Shown here: positions 30,701-41,000 of the stretch, in pieces
Layout: every line of letters starts with the position of its first letter
How positions within the stretch are numbered: position 1 is the first letter of the stretch
Position numbers and translations under genes: made by a program
The notes under the pieces: model-generated
Database searches by the model: none
The model's input: only the letters and a program-made list of their open reading frames with translations
What the model was told of the DNA's origin: nothing
Source: Sphingomonas dokdonensis
Lineage (GTDB): Bacteria > Pseudomonadota > Alphaproteobacteria > Sphingomonadales > Sphingomonadaceae
Assembly (NCBI RefSeq): GCF_002197685.1
Contig: NZ_NBBI01000001.1
Coordinates: 806,001 to 870,000 of the forward strand
Direction: 5' to 3'
Length of the DNA stretch: 64,000 bases

Positions 30701-30898
30701 ATGGATGACAGCCAATTGGTTGCACGGCTGGGTACGCTACGGATGGAGCATCGCGATCTCGACGATGCGATCACCGCGCTGTCCGCGGACGGCCCGCGCG
30801 ATCAACTGCAGCTCGCTCGGCTGAAGAAGCGGAAATTGCTGCTGCGGGACGAGATTGCGGTGATCGAGGATCAACTAATCCCGGATATCATCGCGTAA
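30701..30898 (+). CDS. YdcH-like DUF465 small protein (65 residues)
   Basis: This 65-residue all-helical protein has the DUF465 pattern: LGTLRMEHRDLDDAITAL, then LARLKKRKLLLRDEIAVIED. The family is found across proteobacteria with no settled function. The ATG has GGAGGCG about 5 bases upstream. It is divergent from the other DUF465 gene and 81 bases before a DUF1465 gene on the same strand, so this may be a small operon. Confidence 0.88.
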   Translation: MDDSQLVARLGTLRMEHRDLDDAITALSADGPRDQLQLARLKKRKLLLRDEIAVIEDQLIPDIIA

Positions 30899-30979
30899 GT
30901 ATCGCTTTGGGACGGGGGCTGCCGCGATGCGGCGCCGATCTGCGATGCGCTTCACGCCCTCACGCTCTAAGCAGGATCG

Positions 30980-31441
30980 ATGACCCAAGGCATGAAGGAT
31001 TCGGCAGTTCAACGGCGCCTGATCGACTCACTCTATGTGGAGGCGATGCTGTTGGCAGATGATGCACGCAGCTACTTCGACGATGATGGCCGGGAGGAGC
31101 GTGACAGCCTGTCGGTGATGGCGCGCGTGACGTTCAGCTGCGAATCGCTGAAGGTGACGACGCGCCTGATGCATGTCATCGCCTGGCTGCTCACCCAGCG
31201 CGCGGTTTTCGCAGGCGAGCTCGGCATCACCGATGCCCACCATCCATCCCGCCGACTGGGCGAGGCGCCTGCGACCGATGAGTACGTTCACATGGAGCTG
31301 CCACCACGCGCCCAGCGGCTGGTGAATGCGAGCATGGAGCTGCACCGCCGCGTCGCTCGGCTGGACGAAGCACAAGTGGCGCAAGCACCGGGGCAGAGCC
31401 CGGCACGGCAGATGTTCGAACGGCTGGCGTCGTCGTTCTGA
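30980..31441 (+). CDS. DUF1465 family protein
   Basis: This 153-residue protein matches DUF1465, a family restricted to Alphaproteobacteria whose role is unsettled; some members have been linked to cell-cycle control. The N-terminal part LIDSLYVEAMLLADDARSYF and the stretch EALRVTTRLMHVIAWLL-like (here ESLKVTTRLMHVIAWLLTQR) are the recognisable blocks. AGGA lies close before the ATG. It converges on the ABC-F gene across a hairpin. Confidence 0.82.
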   Translation: MTQGMKDSAVQRRLIDSLYVEAMLLADDARSYFDDDGREERDSLSVMARVTFSCESLKVTTRLMHVIAWLLTQRAVFAGELGITDAHHPSRRLGEAPATDEYVHMELPPRAQRLVNASMELHRRVARLDEAQVAQAPGQSPARQMFERLASSF

Positions 31442-31447
31442 TCTGAC

Positions 31448-31465
31448 CGGCGCTGTACCGCGCCG
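31448..31465. terminator. Hairpin between the DUF1465 and ABC-F genes
   Basis: A 6-bp GC stem, 31448-31453 with 31460-31465, has a 6-base loop. It lies between convergent stop codons at 31441 and 31474. There is no T-run. Confidence 0.4.
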
Positions 31466-31473
31466 AGGCTCGC

Positions 31474-33327
31474 CTATGCGGCCTCGAGCGCCTCGTTCGC
31501 TTCCAGCCAGCGCGCTTCGGCCGCCTCCAGCCGTTCGACCACCTGCGCGCGGCGCTTCAACAACTGACCGGTGTTGAAGCCGTAGAGCTCCTTGGGCGCA
31601 GATGACGGATCGGCCATGGCGCGGTCGATGGCGTCGCGCTCCGCTCCGAGCTTCGTGATCTCGGCTTCGGCCTCCTTGGCGGACTTGCGCCAGGCCTTGT
31701 CGTTCTCGCGCTTCTCCGCGAATGCCTTGCCGTCGCTCTTGCCGCGAGCCTTACCCTCGGCCTTTGGCTCCTTGGCGAGGATGAAGGAGGTATAATCGTC
31801 CAGGCTGCCGTCGAACTCGCGCGCGGTGCCGCCGTCGACCAGGACAAGCCGGTCGGCAGTCAGCTCCACCATGTGGCGATCGTGGCTGACGATCAGCACC
31901 GCGCCCTTATAGTCGTTGAGCGCCTGCACCAGCGCTTCGCGCGCATCGACGTCGAGGTGGTTGGTCGGCTCGTCGAGGATCAGGAGGTGCGGCGCCTCGC
32001 GGGTGATGAGCGCGAGCGCAAGCCGCGCCTTCTCGCCGCCCGACATCTTGCCGACCTGACCCGTGGCGCGATCACCCGAGAAGCCGAAGCGGCCAAGCTG
32101 CGCACGCACCGCGGCCGGGGTGGCGCCCTTCATCACGCGCGTCATGTGCGCGAGGGGGGTATCGTCGGAATCGAGCTCCTCCACCTGGTATTGCGTGAAG
32201 TAACCGACGCGCATCCGGTTGCTGGACGCCATGGTGCCTTCCATGGGCGCGAGCTGCGCGGCGATCAGGCGAGCAAAGGTCGTCTTGCCGTTGCCGTTGC
32301 GGCCGAGCAGCGCGATGCGATCGTCCGGGTCCATGCGCAGGTTCAGCCGGCGCAGGATCGGCGTGTCGTCGTAGCCGACGCTGGCATAATCGAGCGTGAC
32401 TAGCGGTGGGCGCAACGCTTCCGGATCGGGGAAGCCGAACGAGAGCGTCGGATCGTTGGCGAGTTCGGCGATCGGCTGCATCTTGGACAGCATCTTGGCG
32501 CGGCTTTGCGCCTGTTTCGCGGTGGAGGCGCGGGCCGAGTTGCGGGCGATGTAATCCTGCAACTTGGCGCGCTGCACCTCCTGGTTTGCCTTGGCGGCGG
32601 CGATCTGCGCCATGCGCTCGGCGCGCTGACGCTCGAACGAATCGTAGCCGCCGGCGTAGAGCGTGGTCTTGCCGCCTTGCAGGTGCAGAATGTGGTCGAC
32701 AACGTTGTTGAGGAAATCGCGCTCGTGGCTGACGACCACGATGGTGGCCTTGTAGGAGCGCAGGAAGTCCTCCAGCCACATCACCGCTTCGAGATCGAGG
32801 TGGTTCGACGGTTCGTCGAGCAGCAGCAGGTCGGGCTGCGAGAAGAGTAAAGCGGCGAGCGCGACGCGCATCTTCCATCCGCCCGAGAAGCTGTCGAGCG
32901 GGCGGTTCTGCGCATCCTCGTCAAAGCCGAGGCCGAGCAGGATTTGCGACGCGCGTGCCGGCGCGGTATAGGCGTCGATGGCGATCAGGCGTTCGTAGAT
33001 GTCGCCGAGCTTTTCCGGATCCTGCTCGGTCTCGCTCTGCTCCATCAGCCGTGCGCGTTCGGTGTCGGCGGCCAGCACCGTGTCGAACGGGGTGGCGTCT
33101 CCATTCGGTGCCTCCTGCGCGATATAGCCGATGCGCGCACCGCGCGGCTTGTCGATCGACCCGCCGTCGGGCTCAATCTGGCCGGCGATGACCTTTACCA
33201 TCGTCGACTTGCCCGCGCCGTTGCGCCCGATCAGCCCGACGCGGCTGCCGGGAGGCAGGGACGCGGAGGCGCCGTCGAGGATCGCGCGCCCGCCAAGGCG
33301 CACCGTGATACCGTTGATCGTCAGCAT
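31474..33327 (-). CDS. ABC-F family ATPase
   Basis: This 617-residue cytosolic protein has two ABC domains and no membrane segments. Such proteins act on ribosomes (EttA/Uup type) or, in some species, in antibiotic protection. Domain 1 has GRNGAGKST near residue 36, SFSGGWKMRVAL and LLLLDEPSNHLDLEA. Domain 2 has GRNGNGKTT, KMSGGEKARLAL and LLILDEPTNHLDVDA. A charged coiled-coil C-terminus follows (KAWRKSAKEAEAEITKLG). The start MLTINGITVRLGG at 33327 fits the family; the in-frame start at 33393 does not. It is divergent from a TonB-dependent receptor gene. Confidence 0.92.
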   Translation of the reverse strand: MLTINGITVRLGGRAILDGASASLPPGSRVGLIGRNGAGKSTMVKVIAGQIEPDGGSIDKPRGARIGYIAQEAPNGDATPFDTVLAADTERARLMEQSETEQDPEKLGDIYERLIAIDAYTAPARASQILLGLGFDEDAQNRPLDSFSGGWKMRVALAALLFSQPDLLLLDEPSNHLDLEAVMWLEDFLRSYKATIVVVSHERDFLNNVVDHILHLQGGKTTLYAGGYDSFERQRAERMAQIAAAKANQEVQRAKLQDYIARNSARASTAKQAQSRAKMLSKMQPIAELANDPTLSFGFPDPEALRPPLVTLDYASVGYDDTPILRRLNLRMDPDDRIALLGRNGNGKTTFARLIAAQLAPMEGTMASSNRMRVGYFTQYQVEELDSDDTPLAHMTRVMKGATPAAVRAQLGRFGFSGDRATGQVGKMSGGEKARLALALITREAPHLLILDEPTNHLDVDAREALVQALNDYKGAVLIVSHDRHMVELTADRLVLVDGGTAREFDGSLDDYTSFILAKEPKAEGKARGKSDGKAFAEKRENDKAWRKSAKEAEAEITKLGAERDAIDRAMADPSSAPKELYGFNTGQLLKRRAQVVERLEAAEARWLEANEALEAA

Positions 33328-33530
33328 GCGCGCGCCCTTAGCAGGTCTGTGGCATCTGCGTAACAGGGCAGACGCGATGATGAACTCAGACATATTCCGT
33401 CACAAACCGGTCTCAATCGCGCATTAGCGGGATGGCGCGGGAGCATATCCCGTTTGCTGAACGAGCGAGTCGCCAGTGCGGGCAACGGTACATGGCGAGC
33501 CGTCAGCAACTCATCGAAAGGGGAACGAAC

Positions 33531-35891
33531 GTGACTTCCGCCACCGCGCGTCGCGCGCTGCTTCTGTCTGCCACCGCGCTCCTGGCGCTGCCCGCGCTTG
33601 CAGCCGCCCAGACGAGCGAACCCGCCATGGATCCGGCGCAGGCCAATCAGGGTGCGGGGATTGCCACTGCGACCGATGGTGGGCTGGACGAGATCGTCGT
33701 AACGGCGGAACGGCGTGAGGAGAACCTGCAGCGCGTTCCGGTGTCGGTTACCGCGCTGCGCGGCGATGCGCTGCGCCAGATCCAGTCGGGCGGCGAGGAC
33801 ATCGTCTCGCTCGCGGGGCGTGTGCCGGGCCTGTATGCCGAAACGACCACCGGTCGCATCTTCCCGCGCTTCTACATTCGCGGCCTTGGCAACATCGATT
33901 TTTACCTTGGTGCATCGCAGCCCGTCTCGATCATCCAGGACGACATCGTGCTGGAGCACGTGGTGCTGAAATCGAACCCAGTGTTCGACGTCGCGCAGGT
34001 CGAGGTGCTGCGTGGGCCGCAGGGGTCGCTATTCGGGCGCAACACCACGGCCGGCATCATCAAGTTCGACACGATCCGCCCCTCGATGGACTTCAAGGCG
34101 CGGGGCAACTTCTCGTACGGCAGCTACAACACGGTTACTGCAGACGTTGGCGTCGGCGGCCCGCTCGTTCAGGACAAGATCGCGTTCCGCGTGTCCGGTC
34201 TGTACCAGCGCCGTGACGACTGGATCGACAACACCTTCACCGGTGTCGGCTTCGACGGCACCACCGGTGGCAAGGATGCGCTGGGCGGCTTCGAAGAAAA
34301 GGACGCGCGGCTCCAGCTGCTGTTCACCCCGACCGAAGACCTGTCGATCAACCTGTCGGGCCATTATCGCGACTATGACGGCACCTCGACCGTATTCCAT
34401 CGCAACGCCCTGCCGCTCGGCACCAACAATCCGCGCAGTCCCCGCGACCGGACCGCGCAGGACGAGGCGTTCGACAATCGGCAGGCGTATGAAACCTATG
34501 GCGCATCGGCGAACGTCGCCTGGGATTTCGGCGCCATCACGCTGACGTCGATCACCGGTTACGAGACCACATCCGGCTTCAGCCGCGGTGATACCGATGG
34601 TGGCGCGGCGGTGAACTTCCCGGTCAACGGTGTGCCGAACGGCTATGGCCAGAGCCAGGGCAACATTCGCGATCTCGACCAGTGGACGCAGGAAGTGCGC
34701 CTCGCCAGCAGCGGGAACAGCGCGTTCAAGTGGCAGGTCGGCGGCTTCTACTTCGACAGCCGCGACACGACCGACTTCTACCAGCGCCGCTTTTTCCTGA
34801 CCGCGCCGTTCGTCCCCTCGAACCCGAACACCAACAATCCGGACAATTGGGTGCGGCTGCGCAACGTCAACACGTCCTGGGCGGTCTTCGGGCAGGCGAG
34901 CTACACGTTCGATCGTCTGACGCTGACCGGCGGCGCGCGCTATACCGAGGATCGCAAGCGCACCAATCTTGTGAAGGCGGCAATGACCGGCGCGACGGTG
35001 AACTTCCCGGCCACCGCGCCGCGCAACGTGCGGCTGGTCGGCAAGGAGCCGAGCTGGGACCTGTCGGCGTTGTATGAGGTGGCGCCGGAGGTGAACGTGT
35101 TCGCCCGCGTTGCGCGCGGTTTCCGCGGGCCAACCATCCAGGGGCGCTCGGCCGTGTTCGGATCGGCCTTCACCACCGCCGATTCCGAAACGATCATGTC
35201 GTACGAGCTGGGGTTCAAGAGCGAGCCGTTCTCGAACCTGCGCCTGAACGCCACCGCCTTCCACTGGCGGGTCGACGATATTCAGCTGAACGGCAACGAC
35301 GCGGACGGCAATGGTGTGTTGTTCAACGCCGACAAGGCAACGGCGTGGGGCGTTGAGGCGGAACTGGAATGGCGGCCGATCCGCAACATCAGCTTTACCC
35401 TCGGCGGCAACGTGCTGAAGACCGAGATCAAGGACGATCGCGTGTTCGCGCAGGTCTGCGCCCTGAACGGCCGCGTGACCTGCACCGTGCTCGACCCGAC
35501 CATCGACCGAACGATCTTCGGTTCACCGGCCAAGCTCGCGCAGATCGACGGTAACCCGCTACCCAACGCGCCCAAGTGGCAGCTGAACGCCGCCGTGCGT
35601 TATGATGTCCCGCTGTGGAACGAGGGCAATCTGTTCGTCGCGAGCGACTTCCACGTTCAGGGCTACACGAACTTCGTGCTGTACCGGACGCGCGAATTCT
35701 ATTCGGACGGCAATTACGAGCTGGGCTTGAAGGTCGGCTACACCGATCCCGACGATCGGTACGAGATCGCCCTGTTCGGTCGCAACCTGACGGGCGAGAA
35801 GAACCTGAAGGGCGTGATCGAGAACTACAACGCCGCAGTGTATAACGAGCCGCAGATCCTGGGCGTGTCGTTCGCGCTGAAGACCCGCTGA
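33531..35891 (+). CDS. TonB-dependent receptor (outer membrane)
   Basis: This outer-membrane transporter is driven by TonB. The 786 residues begin with a signal peptide (about 1-27, ending ALAAAQ). A TonB-box-like DEIVVTAERREENLQRVPVSV follows near residue 52. The plug domain contains RGLGNIDFYLG and EVLRGPQGSLFGRNTTAGII. The 22-stranded barrel ends in a C-terminal aromatic-poor strand ILGVSFALKTR. GTG 33531 is preferred because AAAGGGG lies 8 bases upstream and the signal peptide then starts correctly; ATG 33492 and GTG/ATG at 33432 are alternatives. It resembles the many sphingomonad receptors for sugars or aromatic compounds; the ligand is unknown. Confidence 0.93.
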   Translation: MTSATARRALLLSATALLALPALAAAQTSEPAMDPAQANQGAGIATATDGGLDEIVVTAERREENLQRVPVSVTALRGDALRQIQSGGEDIVSLAGRVPGLYAETTTGRIFPRFYIRGLGNIDFYLGASQPVSIIQDDIVLEHVVLKSNPVFDVAQVEVLRGPQGSLFGRNTTAGIIKFDTIRPSMDFKARGNFSYGSYNTVTADVGVGGPLVQDKIAFRVSGLYQRRDDWIDNTFTGVGFDGTTGGKDALGGFEEKDARLQLLFTPTEDLSINLSGHYRDYDGTSTVFHRNALPLGTNNPRSPRDRTAQDEAFDNRQAYETYGASANVAWDFGAITLTSITGYETTSGFSRGDTDGGAAVNFPVNGVPNGYGQSQGNIRDLDQWTQEVRLASSGNSAFKWQVGGFYFDSRDTTDFYQRRFFLTAPFVPSNPNTNNPDNWVRLRNVNTSWAVFGQASYTFDRLTLTGGARYTEDRKRTNLVKAAMTGATVNFPATAPRNVRLVGKEPSWDLSALYEVAPEVNVFARVARGFRGPTIQGRSAVFGSAFTTADSETIMSYELGFKSEPFSNLRLNATAFHWRVDDIQLNGNDADGNGVLFNADKATAWGVEAELEWRPIRNISFTLGGNVLKTEIKDDRVFAQVCALNGRVTCTVLDPTIDRTIFGSPAKLAQIDGNPLPNAPKWQLNAAVRYDVPLWNEGNLFVASDFHVQGYTNFVLYRTREFYSDGNYELGLKVGYTDPDDRYEIALFGRNLTGEKNLKGVIENYNAAVYNEPQILGVSFALKTR

Positions 35892-35897
35892 TACAAG

Positions 35898-35930
35898 AAG
35901 GGCCGGGAGTTGATCTCCCGGCCCTTTCTC
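35898..35930. terminator. Strong bidirectional terminator between receptor and response regulator genes
   Basis: A perfect 12-bp stem, 35898-35909 with 35915-35926, has a 5-base loop, is T-rich after the plus-strand arm and has A's before it. It starts 6 bases after the receptor stop and ends just before the response regulator stop. Confidence 0.9.
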
Positions 35931-36731
35931 TTAATGGACGAAGCGGGCGACCACGTCGCGGTAGCTTCGGCTGACCTTCACCTGGGCGCCGGAATCGAGC
36001 ACCAGGAAGCACTCGCCATTGGTGTGTGGCTTTACCTGCCGCACCTGATCGAGGTTTACGATGGTGGAGCGGTGAACGCGCTGGAAGCGACGTGGATCTA
36101 GCCGTTTCTCCAGATCCTTCATCGTTTCGCGCAGGATCAGCGTGTTGTCCGCCGTCTTGATGCACATGTAATCGCCGGCTGCCTCGACGATCTCGATCGT
36201 ATCGACGTCGACGCGGAAGATCTGCCCGCGATCTTTGACGTTGATCAGCTTTTCAAACCGGCTCGATGTGACGCCATCGCCGCCGTCGACGATTTCGGCT
36301 GCAGCCTCCGGCGCATGCTCGGCGAGCGCCTCCTTCAGCTTTTCCGCCTCGTTGACGCTCGATTTTTCCGCCAGCCGCTGCCGCACACGATCCAGCGTGT
36401 CGGCGAGGCGGGATTCGTCCACCGGCTTCATCAGGTAATCGACGGCCTGCGCCTCGAAGGCGCGCAGGGCGTGATCGGAGTAAGCGGTGACAAAGACGAA
36501 CAGCGGTGGCTCCACCTCCATCAATCCCTGAACGACGGAGAAGCCGTCGAACCCGGGCATCTGGATGTCGAGAAAGACCAGGTCTGGCTTGTGGGTCTTG
36601 ATCGCGCTGATCGCCTCACGCCCGTTCTGGCACTTGGCGACGATCTCGACGTCTTCGTGAGCCTGCAACCGGAGCTCCAGCCCCTGGATTGCTAGCGGCT
36701 CGTCATCGACGAGAATGGTGCGAATGGTCAT
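35931..36731 (-). CDS. LytTR-family response regulator
   Basis: This 266-residue two-component regulator has an N-terminal receiver domain with acidic pocket VDDEPLA, phosphorylation site Asp55 in LVFLDIQMPGFDG and the switch lysine in DYLMKPVD. The C-terminal LytTR DNA-binding domain follows, with INVKDRGQIFRVDVD and FQRVHRSTIVNL. A long linker of about 60 acidic residues joins them. ATG 36731 suits the receiver; a GTG at 36779 would add 16 residues. It lies 86 bases downstream of the histidine kinase gene on the same strand and is almost surely its partner. Confidence 0.92.
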   Translation of the reverse strand: MTIRTILVDDEPLAIQGLELRLQAHEDVEIVAKCQNGREAISAIKTHKPDLVFLDIQMPGFDGFSVVQGLMEVEPPLFVFVTAYSDHALRAFEAQAVDYLMKPVDESRLADTLDRVRQRLAEKSSVNEAEKLKEALAEHAPEAAAEIVDGGDGVTSSRFEKLINVKDRGQIFRVDVDTIEIVEAAGDYMCIKTADNTLILRETMKDLEKRLDPRRFQRVHRSTIVNLDQVRQVKPHTNGECFLVLDSGAQVKVSRSYRDVVARFVH

Positions 36732-36817
36732 GGTCTGCTCGGTCTCCGATACGTCAGCCGTCGCGGGTCGGGTCGACACGCGCGGTCATCAAACTCAACT
36801 CCCCCGTTGAAACGTCG

Positions 36818-37936
36818 TCACTCCACCTGGAACGGTATCTCGATTTCCACGCCGAAGCCCCCCGTCGGCATGGCACGAAGCTCGAAACGATGATCCGTCC
36901 CGAACGATTGCTGTAGCCTCTCCCTGATATTGGCGATGCCAACACCGGTTGAAAGGCTTGGCTTGTTCTTTGTTGGCTGCAAGCCCGGTCCGGTGTCGGA
37001 TACGCCGATCCGCACTCGATCGCCGTTGAGCCGCGCGGTGACGCAGATTTCCGCACCTTCCTCCTTGGGCGTGACCGCATATTTGATCGCATTCTCGACC
37101 AATGGCTGAAGCAGCAGCGAGGGCAGGCGGGCGCGCTCTGCCGCGGGATCGATCTCGAACTTGGGACGCAGGCGACTCTCGAAGCGCATCTTCTCGATCT
37201 CGAGGTAGAGCTTTAGCGTTTCAACCTCCTGCGCGAGCGTCACATGCGCCGTGGGTTCGTTCGCGAGCGTGTAGCGCAGGAAGCTCGACAGCCGGCTGAG
37301 CATCGCATTGGCGCGCTCAGTCTGCTTCAGCAGCACCAGTGTCGAAATCGAATTCAGCGTGTTGAAGAGGAAATGCGGGTTCAGCTGATAGCGAAGCATG
37401 GCGAGCTGCGCCGAGGACGCCTGTGTCTCGAGGTGCTGGAGCTGATCGATCTGCTCTTCGACGATCAGGTAGAAGTTGATCCCGAAATATAGCGCGGACC
37501 AGCCGGCGAGCACCGTGAAGTTGAGGAACAGGGCGCCGATCAACAGCTTTACGTCCACGCCGGGCGCGGACAATTTGATGAAGCTGAACGAGAAGGTGTC
37601 GAGCAGCGCGTAGATGAAGGTCGCGGCGCCAAGCGTCAGCACGGTTAGAATGATCGCCGTGATCCGGGGCAGACCGCGGTAGACGCCGTACAGCACGGAC
37701 AGCAGCAGCGTGATGCAATAGCCGACGATCGTCTCGACAATGGTGCTGATAACGCCCTGAAGCGTGAAGCCATTGGAGATAGACGAAACGGTTCTGAGGA
37801 TCAGATAGCCCGACCAACCGGCGGCCTGCAGGATCCAGAAGGCGCGCGCCTTGTCTTCGAAAAAAGGCCGCACGGCGAGGTTGCTCGGCCGGATCGGCGA
37901 AGCGGCTGTCGCAGGGGCGGGGTGAGTAGTCGCCAT
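36818..37936 (-). CDS. LytS-type sensor histidine kinase
   Basis: This 372-residue inner-membrane sensor has about four membrane segments between residues 25 and 150, with no obvious periplasmic sensor domain. A HisKA_7 (His_kinase, LytS/YehU-type) domain follows. The phosphoacceptor is His188 in QLNPHFLFNTLNSIS. The ATPase block has LQPLVENAIKYAV, then VSDTGPGLQP and STGVGIANIRERL. Cognate regulators are LytTR proteins, as found just downstream. ATG 37936 has AGGAG six bases upstream. The gene is separated from the upstream Oar-like receptor by a strong terminator, so it probably has its own promoter. Confidence 0.92.
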   Translation of the reverse strand: MATTHPAPATAASPIRPSNLAVRPFFEDKARAFWILQAAGWSGYLILRTVSSISNGFTLQGVISTIVETIVGYCITLLLSVLYGVYRGLPRITAIILTVLTLGAATFIYALLDTFSFSFIKLSAPGVDVKLLIGALFLNFTVLAGWSALYFGINFYLIVEEQIDQLQHLETQASSAQLAMLRYQLNPHFLFNTLNSISTLVLLKQTERANAMLSRLSSFLRYTLANEPTAHVTLAQEVETLKLYLEIEKMRFESRLRPKFEIDPAAERARLPSLLLQPLVENAIKYAVTPKEEGAEICVTARLNGDRVRIGVSDTGPGLQPTKNKPSLSTGVGIANIRERLQQSFGTDHRFELRAMPTGGFGVEIEIPFQVE

Positions 37937-37970
37937 TTCGGCTCCTCTACACGTCCGCTTGCCGGCGCGC

Positions 37971-38013
37971 AAAAACGAAGGGCCGCCGCTTGCCCGAAGG
38001 AAGCGGCGGCCCT
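37971..38013 (-). terminator. Strong rho-independent terminator after the Oar-like receptor gene
   Basis: A perfect 13-bp stem, 37979-37991 with 38001-38013, has a 9-base loop. On the minus strand it is followed by a run of five T's (37971-37975). It lies 24 bases after the receptor stop. Confidence 0.92.
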
Positions 38014-38037
38014 GAAAGGCTGATCAGGCGAGACCGA

Positions 38038-41000
38038 TCAGAAGGTGAAGCGCGCACCCACGCGGATCGAGTATAGCGACTGGCGCGAGTAGATCTGATC
38101 GCTCGGCGCCGCCGCCGGCGCGCTGTAGCGATACTGTGCACATGGCTGCGTGGTGTCGGTCGTGGCCGCGCCACCTGCGGTCTGGAGACACGAAACACGG
38201 ACTGCGGGGATGGTGTACGGGAACTGATATTCGCGCACTTGGCCCCAATTCTTGTTGATGAGGTTCGTCAGATTTTCGATATCCATGAACAGCTCGACGC
38301 GGCTGTCACCCACGAAGGTCGGGACTTCCTGACCGATGTGGAGATCGAAGCGGGTGAACCACTTCGAGTTGAAAGCATTCCGCGGCGCAATCGTGCCGCG
38401 ATACTTGCTCAGCCCCGTCGAGTTGATGAGGTTGTCGAGGTTATCACGCGTTGCCGTGCTGTCGTACGACACCAGTGCGTCGGTCGGCGACGTCGGCACG
38501 TAGAGCAGGTAGCGCGAGCTGTTGCCGTTGGTGCCGAACACCGGCGAGCGGCCGCTGTTGACCTGATCCTGCATCGTATAGCTGTACGGGCGACCAATAC
38601 GGGTTTCACCGAACAAGGTGAAGTTTGTCTTATAATCGCCGAAGAACGCGTGGTTGAAGCTCAGGTTGTACTTGATGTTGTGGCGCACCTCGTCGTTCGA
38701 GATGCCGTACGCCGCACCATTCGCGTCAAGGAAGGCACCGTTGCCGTAGTTCGACGAGGCGGTCGACGACGTTGCCGGCGCCTGATCCTTGATGTCCTGA
38801 TAGGCGTAGCTGACCGCTGCGCGCAGGCCGAAGTCGAACTCCTTGGCGATACGGGCAACCGCAACGAGGCTGCGGCCCTTCTGCGTGTTGGTGAGCAGAA
38901 GATCCTGGTTCGTGTCGTTGAACGCCGTCAGCGGCGCATAACGAACGCGACCGTCCGGCGTACGCAGCGCGGTTGGCCTCACGCGCAGGTCGGTGAAGAA
39001 CACCTGGTTGCGCACTTCGGACCACAGGAAGTCTGCGCCGAAATTCCAGCCGCTGCCGAACGTGCCACCCCAATCGGGATCGTAGTCGAACGACAGGGTA
39101 CCGCGCCACTGCGACGGAACCTTGAAGTCCGGATCCAGCGCGTTGGTAGGCGACTGCGCGCTAACGCTTGCGTTGGTCAGCACGGCGTTGGCTGCACCCG
39201 GGATCGTCGTGCCGTTTACACCCGTGAGGATGGCAGCGCCAGTTGTCGGCACCTGCGTGCTGGGAATGCCGGGCACCGTATAGCCGCCGCCGTTCAGCTG
39301 ACGCACGTCAATCGTGTTGGTGAGGAAGCCGGTGTTCGAGAAGCTGTTCGAGACATAGACGTCCGGCGAGCCGCCCGAGAAGATGCCGATACCTCCGCGA
39401 ACCGAAAGCTCCGGCGTCGGTTTGAAGTCGATACCGACGCGCGGCTGGAACACGCCGCGACCCGAAATGTACGAGGTGTTCGGGTAGCCGTAGCGGCTGA
39501 GGAAGGAGCTGTTCAGTTCCGGACGGCTGTTGCCGCCGAAAAGGTCGTAACGCGCGCCGTAGGCTAGGGTCAGGATATCGCTGATCCGCCACGTGTCCTG
39601 AATACCGAAGGTGTAGGACTGGTAGCGGAACTTCGCCGCGCCGTTCACCGGATCAAGGCTGGGCACTGCGTTCCCGTAGCGAAAGCGCTGCGCGTTGCCC
39701 GCCTGGAAGTCCGCGATCGAGTCGAAGTAATAGTCGCCGGCGGTGCGCTGCAGGAACAGGTTGAAGATCTTCGTGTCCGAGAATTCGGCGAAGATGCGCA
39801 GATCGTGGTCGTTGCGCGTCAGGCGAGCCTGGACGAGGCCACCATAGGTGCGGCTGGTCAGCTCATTCGATTGACGCGACACGTCCGGACCAAACGTCAC
39901 GTTGCCGAAGCCCGACTCGCAGGTACCCGACAGGTTATTCTGACCAGGAGCGCCCGCGCCACGATCCGAAGTCGGTGCGGTGCAGACCTGCATCTGTGCG
40001 AAGCCACGACCCAGGATCGGATCCTGACCACGCTTATAGTCCTTGTAGAAACCGCGAACTTCGGTCGAGAATTCGTCGGACCAGTCGCTGTTCAGCTGGA
40101 CCACGCCGGTGTGCAGGCGGTTCGACCCGACATAGCCGTTCGACTCGAGGCCAAGGCCCGGCGTGCCGCTGGTGGAGGTGTTCTGGTTAAACTGGATAGA
40201 ATCCTTGGTGTACAGATACGTCACCGAGGCGCGCTGCGTGTCCGACAGATTGGCGTCGATACGGGCAACGAGGCGATCGTCGCGATCCTTGGCATCGTTC
40301 AGGATGCCGCCCGTGTCATAGCCGTAACGGCTCTGCGCGATGCTCTGAACCTGCGCAACCGCCTCGTCGGTGATGTTCGGAACGACCGTGCCGGCATTGT
40401 TACCGAGCGTGCCTTCGGCGATCGGCGTGTTGGCCCGGATGCGCTCGCCGGCGACCATGAAGAACAGCTTGTCCTTGATGATCGGGCCGGACAGCTGGGC
40501 GCCGTAGTTCTCGTACTTGAAATCAGGAATGCTGACGCGGCCAGTGGGGACGCCCGGACCTGCCTTGGTTTCCTTGCCGGTCAGGCCGTCCTCGGAATAG
40601 GCGTAGAAGCCGGTGCCGTGAAAGCTGTTGGTGCCCGACTTCAGAATGGCGTTGATTGCGCCGCCCTGGAAGTTGCCTTCGCGAACGTCGTACGGCGCAA
40701 CCTTGGTCTGAAACTGACCGATCGCGTCGAACGGGACCGGCGAGCGGCGGGTCGGCAGGCCATCGGGGTTCAGGCCGAAGTTGTCGGTGACGGGCACACC
40801 GTCGACCGAGAAGCGGTTGAAGCGGGCGTTCTGACCCGCGAAGCTGACAGCGCGGCCGCCGCCGGGGGTGTCGTCGAGGCGCGCGAACGGATCGCGGCGC
40901 ATCAGGTCGCGCACGTCGCGGTTGACTGATGCAACGCTGGCGATGTCTGCGGCCGACAGAACGGTTGCCGGGCCCTGGCTGACCGTGCGGGCGTTGGCGA

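Noticed and set aside
30294-30824. Plus-strand frame of 176 codons after the aldehyde dehydrogenase
   Set aside because: It overlaps a DUF465 gene on the opposite strand and part of another on the same strand, and has no family features.
34029-35264. Minus-strand frame of 411 codons within the first TonB-dependent receptor
   Set aside because: Antisense shadow without recognisable motifs or a ribosome binding site.
38239-40929. Long plus-strand open frames opposite the Oar-like receptor
   Set aside because: They lie wholly antisense to a well-supported TonB-dependent receptor and show no domain of their own.
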